Assembly: GCA_030064795.1 (NCBI GenBank)
Contig: JASJEI010000359.1
Coordinates: 1 to 33,172 of the forward strand
DNA length: 33,172 bases
Reading direction: 5' to 3'
From: Pleurocapsa sp. MO_226.B13
Lineage (GTDB): Bacteria > Cyanobacteriota > Cyanobacteriia > Cyanobacteriales > Xenococcaceae
This document shows, piece after piece, positions 14,743-22,261 of the stretch. A program made the position numbers and the translations under genes. Position 1 is the stretch's first letter, and each line of letters starts with the position of its first letter. Below the pieces are notes generated by a model. It was not told the DNA's origin and did no database searches. It worked only from the letters and a program-made list of their open reading frames with translations.

Positions 14743-15543
14743 TCAGCAGTTGGGATAGAGTTGCTCTAAGATCTCTGGGGTAATCTCGGCAATACTTTTA
14801 ACTTTAGTTGTTGCGGGAGTCAGAGATAGATCTTGGTATTGAACAAAAGCAATGCTGTCTTGGTCAATAGAAATGTATGAAGGAAACTGACTTTCGAGTA
14901 AATTTCGCATTTCGCTGGCAATTATTCTCGTTGTTTGGGGAGTTAGTGAGGCATTAATTGTCCCCAAACGCAGATAAAAATCATTGTCGATCGCATCGGG
15001 AAGAGCATGATATTTATGCAAAAGATTAAATTGCTGCAAATTACGACGTAGATCGTCCATAGCCAGAGAAACTCGATTATTTTCCCACGACCAACCAATT
15101 AAAACAGGTATAGTTTCCTCGGCTGCTGGTTGAAGTTGAAAAGAGCGAAAATAAAGATGTTGACTGCGACTGAGAAAACGATAGTTAGTATTGCGATCAT
15201 ATCCTCCAAAACGAATAGTCAGAGGAAAATCAACTTGACGCTGAAGATAGGCGATCGAACCCGCACAGTCTAGATATCTTTGCTCTTGTCTGCGTTCAAA
15301 GAACCATTTACCAATTATTCCCGACTCAGTTTTCACTCCTTCACAACCAATAATTGTCCCGTGAACTTGTTCTAGTTGATAGGGAATAAATTTGTCTTGA
15401 ATTAACTGATGATTTGCCAAATAAGCTTGTAACCTCTCAATGAGAGTGATAAACTGCGGTGGTTTATCGCCATAAAAAGCTACCAAACTAACATTGGGAA
15501 TACTCGATATTGTTCGATTATTGAGATCTGGCTGAGATGGCAT
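14743..15543 (-). CDS. Hypothetical protein with a single HxT motif (possible degenerate 2H phosphoesterase)
   Basis: I do not recognise this protein with certainty. Near the N-terminus is VSLVAFYGDKPPQF, then EQVHGTIIGCEG, resembling the first HxT motif of 2H phosphoesterases. Towards the C-terminus NDFYLRLGTINASLTP occupies the place where the second motif would be, but Leu replaces its His. The rest has strands with many aromatics (YFRSFQLQ, VLIGWSWENNRVSLA). If the 2H match is real, the enzyme has lost half its catalytic pair. I chose the ATG at 15543; a TTG at 15579 would add a short hydrophobic stretch. Neither has a clear ribosome site. It is convergent with lpxD. Confidence 0.65.
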   Translation of the reverse strand: MPSQPDLNNRTISSIPNVSLVAFYGDKPPQFITLIERLQAYLANHQLIQDKFIPYQLEQVHGTIIGCEGVKTESGIIGKWFFERRQEQRYLDCAGSIAYLQRQVDFPLTIRFGGYDRNTNYRFLSRSQHLYFRSFQLQPAAEETIPVLIGWSWENNRVSLAMDDLRRNLQQFNLLHKYHALPDAIDNDFYLRLGTINASLTPQTTRIIASEMRNLLESQFPSYISIDQDSIAFVQYQDLSLTPATTKVKSIAEITPEILEQLYPNC

Positions 15544-15603
15544 AACAGAGAAGGAGCAGAGGAAGCATATAAGTAACAAGAAAGAAGTACAACCTCGAAC
15601 TGA

Positions 15604-15624
15604 CTACTAACGACTAACGACTAA
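15604..15624. repeat. Heptanucleotide tandem repeat (CGACTAA)
   Basis: CTACTAA, CGACTAA and CGACTAA lie head to tail and end directly at the stop codon of the gene at 15625. The reverse complement unit TTAGTCG differs by one base from the TTAGTCA unit at 31196-31223. Confidence 0.7.
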
Positions 15625-16539
15625 CTATTTTATTTTTTTCCAGCCCGCACGTTCGGGATCGAAATCAGGATCGAAAGCAGTATAGCGATCGTAATATACA
15701 TCATAATGATAATCTAAGGGTAATTTTGCTTTAGTTAAATCCGCTCCCGCAAAATTCACCTGAGCCAAATAAGCTAGTTTAAAATCCACCTCATGCAATA
15801 CGGCAGACTGAAAGTTAGCTTTTTCGAGATGAGCCTCTTGAAAAATTGCTTGTGTTAGATAGGACTGGGTAAAATTTACCTCTGTCAAGATGGCTTTAGT
15901 AAAATTTACCAATTTGAGGTTAGTGTGAATCAGACTAGAATTGCTGAGATTAGCCTTACTCAAGTCGGCTTTTCTTAGATTAGAGCCATTGAGAACAACT
16001 TCTTTTAAACTGACGCTCATCAGAGGTGCTTTGCTCAGATTAATTTTCTGAAAGTTCTTTTCTCCTCTAGAATATCTTTTTAGTACTTCATAAGGTTTGG
16101 CAACAGAAATAGTTTTAGGACTATAGATATTGAAAAGATAAGCCAGAAAAAAATCCACAGTCGTCCTTTTCAGATAGCCCTGTTCGACTGCTAAACGGTG
16201 AAATCTAGTCTTTTTGTGTTTTAGCTGTTGTAATCTGGCGATCGCCTCTACTTGTTCGTCATTTAATAATCCTGCTTGCTGAAAATAGTATATTAAAGGT
16301 TTTTTATCTTTTTCCTCGATAAATTTTGTCCATTTATCAGCAAAAAAATCTACAGTTTCTTGCTTAATCCAACCATGCAAAACCAATATTTCACCGACTC
16401 TCATCCCAGTATGCTTTTGCTCTTGCAGAGCTAACTCCAGTTGATGAATAGGAATTAGCCCAGCTTCGATTAAAATTTCGCCTAATGGTTTCTTAGAGAA
16501 GTCAGACGAAGAACCAGCAGTTGTTGGAGAATCTTTCAT
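15625..16539 (-). CDS. MshEN-like double module fused to pentapeptide repeats
   Basis: The N-terminal 145 residues contain four half-repeats (LGEILIEAGLIPIHQLELAL, RVGEILVLHGWIKQETVDFF, PLIYYFQQAGLLNDEQVEAI and RFHRLAVEQGYLKRTTVDFF). These are collinear with those of the protein encoded at 11326. After a linker, residues about 175-275 are pentapeptide repeats of the A(D/N)Lxx type (NLRKADLSKANLSNSSLIHT and following), which fold into a right-handed quadrilateral beta-helix. The C-terminus is charged and ends in Lys-rich residues. There is no membrane segment. The fusion suggests a ligand-sensing or interaction module driving a beta-helical scaffold, but no function is established. The gene is monocistronic. 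Confidence 0.82.
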   Translation of the reverse strand: MKDSPTTAGSSSDFSKKPLGEILIEAGLIPIHQLELALQEQKHTGMRVGEILVLHGWIKQETVDFFADKWTKFIEEKDKKPLIYYFQQAGLLNDEQVEAIARLQQLKHKKTRFHRLAVEQGYLKRTTVDFFLAYLFNIYSPKTISVAKPYEVLKRYSRGEKNFQKINLSKAPLMSVSLKEVVLNGSNLRKADLSKANLSNSSLIHTNLKLVNFTKAILTEVNFTQSYLTQAIFQEAHLEKANFQSAVLHEVDFKLAYLAQVNFAGADLTKAKLPLDYHYDVYYDRYTAFDPDFDPERAGWKKIK

Positions 16540-16768
16540 ATTGCTTGGCTTTGGGAATAGTCGTGAGAAATTTAAACCACTGAAAAATTGACTTTGATGT
16601 TGATATTGATATTATGACGATGCAATTTTTGGGATCTAAACTATTCAGTTATAGCTTTAGTATTGCGATTTCGCTAATCACCAATTCCGACACTCCGAAC
16701 TCGGGTAGGGACGTTTCATGCGATGCGAAGCGAGTCCTTTAGGGAAACGTCCCTACCCGAATTCCGAA
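16540..16768. other. Intergenic region containing an interspersed repeat
   Basis: Apart from the large inverted repeat at 16701-16760 described separately, this stretch is AT-rich and shows no gene. It should contain the promoter of the minus-strand gene at 15625. Confidence 0.35.
16701..16760. repeat. Interspersed inverted repeat with 17-bp perfect arms
   Basis: The arms are TCGGGTAGGGACGTTTC (16701-16717) and GAAACGTCCCTACCCGA (16744-16760), separated by 26 nt. GTAGGGACGTTTC/GAAACGTCCCTAC elements are, as I recall, scattered through many cyanobacterial genomes as small non-autonomous repeats. On the minus strand it lies directly after the stop of the DUF3531 gene and could also act as a transcript-stabilising hairpin. 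Confidence 0.75.
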
Positions 16769-17215
16769 TCAATTGTTATGGAACATTGAATTTTTATTTT
16801 CGCTGACCGACCAATCTTCGTTTTGACCGCCAATTATTAGCCTATCGATTTGGACAAATTCTTTGCTTAATTGATTCATGGCGTTAATGAGAATGTCGAT
16901 CGCGATTAAATCGCTCGTCCCCAGATCGAACCAACATCTACCCCACGTACCCAAATATTCAATCTCTCCCATATTGTGCATCGGAGACATCAAAGTCTTG
17001 TCTAAATCTGCTACATCATATTCCATATAGCTAATTTCAACCCCAGTATCCTGCACGCGCAAATTTTCTGCATTGAAACCACCTAGCTTACCCAGATAAA
17101 ACCAAGAATCTAGTAATTCTTCAACGTATTGTTGTTCCATCCGAGAAGGAACTGTGGGAAATTCTAACCAAATCCATAGGTCAAAGGGATTAAATTCTCT
17201 AAATTGGACTTCCAT
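16769..17215 (-). CDS. DUF3531 family protein
   Basis: This 148-residue protein begins with the characteristic VQFREFNPFDLWIWLEF and continues with QQYVEELLDSWFYLGKLGGF, NLRVQDTGVEISYMEYD, LGTWGRCWFDLGTSD and IDRLIIGGQNEDW. The match to DUF3531, found in cyanobacteria and plastids, is strong from recall. The conserved Trp-rich segments suggest a compact soluble domain; function is unknown. The stop is followed at once by the inverted repeat at 16701-16760. It is divergent from the gene at 17288. Confidence 0.85.
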   Translation of the reverse strand: MEVQFREFNPFDLWIWLEFPTVPSRMEQQYVEELLDSWFYLGKLGGFNAENLRVQDTGVEISYMEYDVADLDKTLMSPMHNMGEIEYLGTWGRCWFDLGTSDLIAIDILINAMNQLSKEFVQIDRLIIGGQNEDWSVSENKNSMFHNN

Positions 17216-17287
17216 AGTTTTGAGCTTACAAATCTTTTAAAATACAGCTTTGGCATATAAATTCTAATCAATACTCTAATCTAGATA

Positions 17288-17845
17288 ATGAAACCCAAAA
17301 TTTTGTTAACTTCTTTTCAAACTTGGCTTCCCCATCAAACATCTAATTCTTCTGACGATCTTTTGGCAGAAATACAAAAACTAGACTATTCTAGTTATGT
17401 TTATTTGTCTTTTTTGAGAAAACTTCCTGTAGATATTGAATTAGCCAGTCAAAGAGTAATTTCTCAAATCCAACGCCTACAACCTGATGTAATTATCTGT
17501 TGTGGAATGGCAGAAAAGAGAGATCAGTTAACCATAGAGTCCAATGCTGCTTGTCAAAATGAATGTCTTTATACTTCTGTTAATTTGACAGAATTAACTA
17601 AAAAATTAATGGTGACTGAAATTAGCCATGATGCGGGAAAATTTGTTTGCGAGGGACTGTATTTTCAAGTACTCAAATATCTTAAATCGCTAAATAGAAA
17701 TGTCTGGTGTATTTTTGTTCATGTGCCTTTATTAGAGAAAAGCCACGTGGGTTTAATCTTGGGAGATTTCCACTCGCTCTTTTTCTGGTTTAGGTCTAAG
17801 TTTGCCCAAATAAGAGCAATCAATGAAGATTTTAACCATAAATAA
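17288..17845 (+). CDS. Pyroglutamyl-peptidase-like (C15) protein
   Basis: The 185-residue protein resembles peptidase family C15, which removes N-terminal pyroglutamate. The N-terminal strand ILLTSFQTWLPHQTSNS parallels the family's ILVTGFEPF start. IICCGMAEKRDQLTIES occupies the position holding the catalytic Glu. ISHDAGKFVCEGLYF carries the candidate nucleophile Cys, and CIFVHVPLL the candidate His. Spacing fits a cysteine-His-Glu arrangement, but overall similarity is modest and the protein is shorter than classical members (about 215 residues). It stands alone between DUF3531 and the psbM cluster. Activity is plausible but unproven. Confidence 0.68.
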   Translation: MKPKILLTSFQTWLPHQTSNSSDDLLAEIQKLDYSSYVYLSFLRKLPVDIELASQRVISQIQRLQPDVIICCGMAEKRDQLTIESNAACQNECLYTSVNLTELTKKLMVTEISHDAGKFVCEGLYFQVLKYLKSLNRNVWCIFVHVPLLEKSHVGLILGDFHSLFFWFRSKFAQIRAINEDFNHK

Positions 17846-17976
17846 GCAATTTGTTAACTAAAAATTGCGATCGCCTAAATACAAAAAGTCGAGCTTAAAG
17901 CCAAAATATCAATAACTAGAAAAGCAATTCGCCGATCGCTCTTTTGGGTTATTAGTAATTGCCTTATAGCTCAACC

Positions 17977-18010
17977 ACAAAAATCACCATTTTTATCTTC
18001 TTGGTGGTTA
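17977..18010 (-). terminator. Probable terminator after psbM
   Basis: On the minus strand CACCA (18006-18002) can pair with TGGTG (17989-17985) across a purine-rich loop, followed by ATTTTTG. The stem is short, so the call is tentative. Its position just past the psbM stop supports it. Confidence 0.4.
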
Positions 18011-18012
18011 TA

Positions 18013-18123
18013 CTAACTTTCTCTCTGGTCTTTATCGGTTTGGATAAAGAGAATTAATAAAAAGACAGTAGGAACTAAAACAAATAGAATAGTAGCTACA
18101 AATCCCAGATCGTTAACTTCCAT
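18013..18123 (-). CDS. psbM: Photosystem II reaction center protein M
   Basis: This 36-residue open frame, easily missed because of its size, reads [20 protein letters not shown] at its start and then continues the single transmembrane helix (FLLILFIQT) before a short hydrophilic tail DKDQRES. It closely matches PsbM, a one-helix subunit at the photosystem II dimer interface. The ATG is preceded by AGGAG about 10 nt upstream. It lies 86 nt downstream of the ferredoxin gene on the same strand, so the two could share a transcript. Confidence 0.95.
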   Translation of the reverse strand: MEVNDLGFVATILFVLVPTVFLLILFIQTDKDQRES

Positions 18124-18209
18124 ATAAAGGCAGCTCCTAAGTAAGCGATTTTAAAACAACATTTAGATCTAGGATATCATTCTTAGGTTGATAGCTAAAG
18201 ACAGCAGGA

Positions 18210-18527
18210 TTATTTCTTTTTCTTGGAAGGTTGGGGTTTGGTGATAATCTTAACTGGGCCATTGACTAAGGTCTGACAAGCCAAACGATAGTTATCGGGT
18301 TTTTTCTTTAATCTACGTTTTTCAAAATCTGTTTTGGGGGATAAATTTTCCATCCCTTCAGCCACCTCGACGATACAGGTAGCACATTGACCGTAGCCAC
18401 CACAGTTTCTCAGTTTACCTCCCAGGGTGTAGATATCAACTCGATTCTGGAGAGCTTTCTCGCGTAAATTAGACCCCTGTGCTGCGATTACTTGTTTATT
18501 TTCCTTTTCAAAGCTAATAGTCGTCAT
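18210..18527 (-). CDS. 2Fe-2S ferredoxin-like protein
   Basis: This 105-residue protein has a ferredoxin fold with the cluster-binding pattern [10 protein letters not shown] and a distal Cys in YRLACQTLV, giving the four ligands of a plant-type 2Fe-2S centre. It differs from the major photosynthetic ferredoxin by a basic character (RRLKKKPDN) and a Lys-rich C-terminus (QPSKKKK), so it is probably one of the minor ferredoxins with a dedicated partner. The promoter region contains a canonical NtcA-like site, suggesting control by nitrogen status. It lies directly upstream of psbM. Confidence 0.88.
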   Translation of the reverse strand: MTTISFEKENKQVIAAQGSNLREKALQNRVDIYTLGGKLRNCGGYGQCATCIVEVAEGMENLSPKTDFEKRRLKKKPDNYRLACQTLVNGPVKIITKPQPSKKKK

Positions 18528-18546
18528 AGAAATTCTCTCTGGTTAA

Positions 18547-18589
18547 ATCCTATATACTATATTATTAAGAAATTGTAAGGGATCTTACG
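18547..18589 (-). promoter_or_regulatory. NtcA-type promoter of the ferredoxin gene
   Basis: On the minus strand GTA-N8-TAC (18589-18576) is followed after 23 nt by TAGGAT (18552-18547), matching TAN3T. This is the geometry of NtcA-activated promoters in cyanobacteria (GTAN8TAC, 22-24 nt, TAN3T). The start codon lies 19 nt past the -10. An alternative reading is an ordinary promoter with TTACAA (18578-18573), 16 nt and TATATA (18556-18551). The NtcA match is exact, but such sites also occur by chance. Confidence 0.5.
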
Positions 18590-18622
18590 TCTATTTTGAG
18601 TTTTATTGCCTTGAGCAGCTTT

Positions 18623-19378
18623 TTAGCAATTTTTGTTCCAACTCCAAACATCAACTTGTTGCTCGGTTAATTGATTTTTGACTACTATAGTTGCGACATA
18701 GTTAGCTGCGGGAATAAAGGAATACATAAACCAATTTGCTGCTGCTGCCACATTCCCGTCAATGGATGATAAGCTGGCAGTTTCAGTCTCGTCAAGAGAT
18801 ACATCCACACTAGCTAACGAACCTGCTAATCCCATTCCTACTGCTTTGAGATAGGCTTCTTTTGCCGTCCAAAGCTTGAAGAATACCCTTTGTTGCTGCT
18901 CGTTATCTAAACTAGCAACGAATTGCGATTCTTGAGGAGAAAAAAAACGTCGAGCAATTTTTACAGCATCTGGCATTGCTCGTAGATATTCAAGATCGAC
19001 TCCGATAGGACTACAGATAGTAAATCCGTATAGGGCATAGTCCTGGGAATGAGAGACATTAAACTGCAAAGATTTGGAGTTGTCTGTATTAAATCGAGCT
19101 AATTGGGGTTTACCGCGATCGCCATAATCAAATTTTATCTTCTCAGGATTGATATTTAGATAATTGCCTAATAATTCTCTTAAAATTCCTCTCGCAGCAA
19201 TAAACCTGTTTTTGTGGATTTCAAAGCGAAATTTATTGGCTCTAGCTATTTCATCAGTAGATAAAAAACTAGCCAAGCGATCGACTGCTACCGCAGGTAC
19301 GTTTAAATTAGCCCGCCACAAATGAACCCGCTCCCCTTCCAAGCTTGGTGGATCTTGAGGATGTTGCCAAACTATCAT
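18623..19378 (-). CDS. 4'-phosphopantetheinyl transferase (Sfp/HetI type)
   Basis: This enzyme moves phosphopantetheine from CoA to a Ser on carrier proteins of fatty acid, polyketide or peptide synthases. Motifs of the Sfp group are present: FIAARGILRELLGNYL, DRGKPQL, FNVSHSQDYALYG, the metal-binding GVDLEYLR, and FKLWTAKEAYLKAVGMGL. The length of 251 residues fits the family. In many cyanobacteria the single Sfp-type enzyme (HetI in heterocystous strains) serves all carriers. Its ATG overlaps the stop of the bilin-lyase gene (TAATG), so it is translationally coupled to that gene. Confidence 0.92.
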   Translation of the reverse strand: MIVWQHPQDPPSLEGERVHLWRANLNVPAVAVDRLASFLSTDEIARANKFRFEIHKNRFIAARGILRELLGNYLNINPEKIKFDYGDRGKPQLARFNTDNSKSLQFNVSHSQDYALYGFTICSPIGVDLEYLRAMPDAVKIARRFFSPQESQFVASLDNEQQQRVFFKLWTAKEAYLKAVGMGLAGSLASVDVSLDETETASLSSIDGNVAAAANWFMYSFIPAANYVATIVVKNQLTEQQVDVWSWNKNC

Positions 19379-20649
19379 TACTGACTCAACTTGTGATTGG
19401 CTTTAGCTTTGATTAAAAGGTTTTTATCGTCGGCTACTTCTGACCAACAACTCGCTCCCAATTGTTCTAGAGCCAGTAAACAGGCATACTTTAGATTGAA
19501 TATCGGTGTATTTAAAGTTTCTTTCAAGATCGGAATTGCTTGAGTAGCTTGAATATTACCTAGGGCGATCGCTGCTGCGGCGCGAGATTTTTGAAACTGC
19601 GGTGCGGTATTGTTTAGAGCCTCTACCATTAAGTCATAACTCGACTCGTGTTTGAGCAGTCCTAATAATTTAATTACGTGGAAGTGGGCGCCATAGTCAT
19701 TATGGGCTTCTTGGGTATAGGTTTCTAGTAAAGCATCAATAGCTTCCTCTGGATAAGTTTCTAACAGGGTTTTTCCTGCTAAATAACAGCGTCCGAAGTC
19801 TGTATGATAGAGTTCCCTAATTAAAAAATCTAATGCGGGCGGACGATCGTATTCGTGTACCATCTCAATATCTTGGGGGCGATCGCGAATTATGCGATCC
19901 AAACTGGGTTCAATTTCGGCAAAGGCAATTTTGTCCGCACCAATACCTTGGGCTGCTAATAATCTCATCCCGCGCAAACGAAAGGCTACAGAAATAGGAG
20001 CTTTGGCGATCGCGCTGATGGCTGGATAATATTCCGCATCAATCAAATCTTGGATACAGGCGCGTCTGACATTAACATCGCTGTCTTGCAAAAATTCTAC
20101 TACCCGCTCCATTTTACTGTTATCGCCAGTTAGACGAGCGAGACTAGCGATCGCAGCACTGGCAACAGATTTATTCTCATCGTTAACAAAAGCTTGAATC
20201 CTGTCAATGGCTGGCTGGTAATCAAAATTTGCTAGGGTATGAATAATCACACGATAGGTTTGATTGGGCTGAGTTAACAAATCGGCGATCGCTTCTAGGA
20301 GCGAATCATCCTTGATGCCAATTTCCCCGATCGACCAAACTGCATTTTCTACCGTCAGGACATCTTCGTCTGCCAAACAAGATTGGAGGGTAGGCAATGC
20401 TCGAACGGCTTTGAGACGACCTAAACTTTCCACTGCTTTGCGTCTAGCGATGCGATTTTCTAAAGCAGGATTGCGATCTTCTACTGCCTCAATTAAAGCC
20501 TGAATCGCTCTTTCAGTAGGGAAGTTAATTAGGTGTGCAGCACCTACATATCGTTCTGATGTGCCATCTTCGGTATTTAGAGGCTTTTTCAATAAGGCGA
20601 TCGCCTGATCTTCAGTCAAATTAAATATATTAGAAAATCTATTATCCAT
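19378..20649 (-). CDS. cpeY: HEAT-repeat bilin lyase, CpeY-like
   Basis: The 423-residue protein is made of HEAT-like helical repeats, as in the E/F-type phycobilin lyases. Its N-terminus (FNLTEDQAIALLKKPLN), the segment NFPTERAIQALIEAVEDRNP, FRLRGMRLLAAQGI and ELYHTDFGRCYLAGKT follow my recollection of CpeY, the lyase attaching phycoerythrobilin to the alpha subunit of phycoerythrin. The length also fits CpeY rather than the shorter CpcE or NblB. This suggests that the organism makes phycoerythrin or a related pigment. No phycobiliprotein gene lies nearby; the partner downstream is a phosphopantetheinyl transferase overlapping it by one base. Another HEAT protein of the same superfamily remains possible. 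Confidence 0.7.
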   Translation of the reverse strand: MDNRFSNIFNLTEDQAIALLKKPLNTEDGTSERYVGAAHLINFPTERAIQALIEAVEDRNPALENRIARRKAVESLGRLKAVRALPTLQSCLADEDVLTVENAVWSIGEIGIKDDSLLEAIADLLTQPNQTYRVIIHTLANFDYQPAIDRIQAFVNDENKSVASAAIASLARLTGDNSKMERVVEFLQDSDVNVRRACIQDLIDAEYYPAISAIAKAPISVAFRLRGMRLLAAQGIGADKIAFAEIEPSLDRIIRDRPQDIEMVHEYDRPPALDFLIRELYHTDFGRCYLAGKTLLETYPEEAIDALLETYTQEAHNDYGAHFHVIKLLGLLKHESSYDLMVEALNNTAPQFQKSRAAAAIALGNIQATQAIPILKETLNTPIFNLKYACLLALEQLGASCWSEVADDKNLLIKAKANHKLSQ

Positions 20650-20673
20650 TACTTCAAAAACACAGCTTGAAAA

Positions 20674-20988
20674 TCATTTGCTCGGTTGAACCAGCAAACT
20701 ATCTAGTTCGTCCTTAGCATCTAAATTATAAAGATCGTCGCACCCCCCTATATGGCGATCGTTAACAAAAATTTGAGGGACTGTCCTCCTACCGCTTGCC
20801 CTTTGCGCCATATTCTTACGCGCTGTTTCATTGCCATCGATTTTATATTCGGTAAAATTTACCCCCTTCCACCATAAAAGCAATTTGGCACGAATACAGT
20901 AGGGACAAGTTGCCCAGGTATAGATCTCGACCTTAGCTTTCATCCGCTCTGGATGACGATCAAAAAGAGGATTGAGAAAATCTAACAT
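20674..20988 (-). CDS. Glutaredoxin
   Basis: This is a dithiol glutaredoxin with CPYC at residues 28-31 (EIYTWATCPYCIRAKLLLWW), the cis-Pro region TVPQIFVND and the glutathione-binding GGCDDLYNLD. It reduces protein or glutathione mixed disulfides in the cytoplasm. The ATG at 20988 is preferred: AGGAAG lies about 8 nt upstream, and the resulting N-terminus MLDFLNPLFDRHPER resembles relatives. An in-frame start at 21063 would add 25 residues of unrelated sequence. It ends 24 nt before the cpeY-like gene on the same strand, so the three genes down to the phosphopantetheinyl transferase may be one operon. Confidence 0.93.
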   Translation of the reverse strand: MLDFLNPLFDRHPERMKAKVEIYTWATCPYCIRAKLLLWWKGVNFTEYKIDGNETARKNMAQRASGRRTVPQIFVNDRHIGGCDDLYNLDAKDELDSLLVQPSK

Positions 20989-21128
20989 AACTTGCTTCTT
21001 CCTGATTGTTGCTAACAGTTTACTGGTTAACTCGATATTAAAAATACTAAACCAAATTATCAATAAAACAGTTTGTTTCAGGCTGGTGAATCAGATTCGG
21101 TAGCAAATACATATATAAAATACTATGG

Positions 21129-21143
21129 TATATTTAAAATATA
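21129..21143. promoter_or_regulatory. AT-rich palindrome upstream of the LysR gene
   Basis: TATATTT-A-AAATATA is a perfect 15-bp inverted repeat about 66-80 nt upstream of the LysR start. Carbon-sensing LysR regulators bind AT-rich dyads near their own or target promoters. Autoregulation is plausible, but in such AT-rich DNA the palindrome may be fortuitous. Confidence 0.35.
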
Positions 21144-21208
21144 TTGGTTTTTAAATATGATAGAAGAATATAAATGATTATCAAACAGCAGCTGAGGAGT
21201 ACTGACCA

Positions 21209-22144
21209 TTGATTCAAGCAACTCTACATCAACTAAAAGTGTTCGAGACAGTAGCGAGAAATGGTAGTTTTACTCGCGCAGCAGAGGAATTGTTAATTAC
21301 TCAACCCACTGTTTCTAGTCAAGTCAAACAGTTAACCAAAGCTGTTGGACTGCCTTTATTCGAGCAAATTGGCAAAAGTCTCTATCTGACTGATGCTGGT
21401 CAAGAATTATTGACTACCTGTCAGGATATTTTTGAACGATTAAACAACTTTGAAATGAAGGTAGCTGACTTAAAAGGAACTAAGCAGGGACAGTTAAAGC
21501 TAGCTGTAATTACTACCGCCAAATATTTTGTTCCTAGATTGCTTGGCTCTTTTTGTCAACATTATCCAGGTATTGATGTAGCTCTAAAGGTGACAAATCA
21601 CCAAGAGATTCAACAACGGATGTCTGATAACAAAGACGACCTCTACATAGTTAGTAATCCTCCCAAAGACACAGACCTCAAAAGTCAACCATTTTTAAAT
21701 AATCCTTTGGTGGTGGTAGCCAGAAAAGATCATCCTTTGACAGCAAAAAGGAATATAGACCTCTATGAATTAAACGACCAGCCTTTTATCATGAGAGAAC
21801 AGGGGTCGGGAACCAGAGATTCGATCGTCAAACTGTTTGCCGAGCGCAACATCTCAGTCAAAGTCAAACTAGAACTAGGAAGCAACGAAGCGATCAAACA
21901 GGCGATCTCAGGAGGATTGGGAATCTCTATCTTGTCAGAACACTGTCTGATTTCTGAAAGAGTTTCAGGAGAACTGACGATCCTAGATTTCAAGCATTTT
22001 CCGATCAAGCGTCGTTGGTATGTCTGTCATTTGTCAGGGAAAAAGTTATCAGTGATAGCGGAAACCTTTCTGGCATATTTACTAGAGGAAAGTCCGAAAA
22101 TGACTTTTCCAGAATCGAGCATTCTGGCTCAATTGGCCAGGTAA
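21209..22144 (+). CDS. LysR-type regulator of the CmpR/NdhR (CcmR) group
   Basis: The N-terminal helix-turn-helix (LHQLKVFETVARNGSFTRAA, then LITQPTVSSQVKQLTKAVGL) and the linker LPLFEQIGKSLYLTDAG are followed by an effector-binding domain (LKLAVITTAKYFVPRLL, IMREQGSGTRDSIVKL, ELGSNEAIKQAISGGLGI). This matches the cyanobacterial regulators that sense photorespiratory or carbon metabolites and control inorganic-carbon uptake genes. CmpR and NdhR/CcmR are too alike to separate by eye. The start is TTG at 21209: GAGGAG lies 9 nt upstream and no ATG is available nearby. It is the first gene of a plus-strand run leading to rbfA. Confidence 0.88.
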   Translation: MIQATLHQLKVFETVARNGSFTRAAEELLITQPTVSSQVKQLTKAVGLPLFEQIGKSLYLTDAGQELLTTCQDIFERLNNFEMKVADLKGTKQGQLKLAVITTAKYFVPRLLGSFCQHYPGIDVALKVTNHQEIQQRMSDNKDDLYIVSNPPKDTDLKSQPFLNNPLVVVARKDHPLTAKRNIDLYELNDQPFIMREQGSGTRDSIVKLFAERNISVKVKLELGSNEAIKQAISGGLGISILSEHCLISERVSGELTILDFKHFPIKRRWYVCHLSGKKLSVIAETFLAYLLEESPKMTFPESSILAQLAR

Positions 22145-22261
22145 GCTGATGTCAGCCCACTGTTAATTAACAAATGCTGAATTTTTCTCGCTACAATGAA
22201 GAGTGGTGTAATTGCAAGATTTCGTTACATCGCTTACAGTTATCAGGATAAAGAAAAGATC

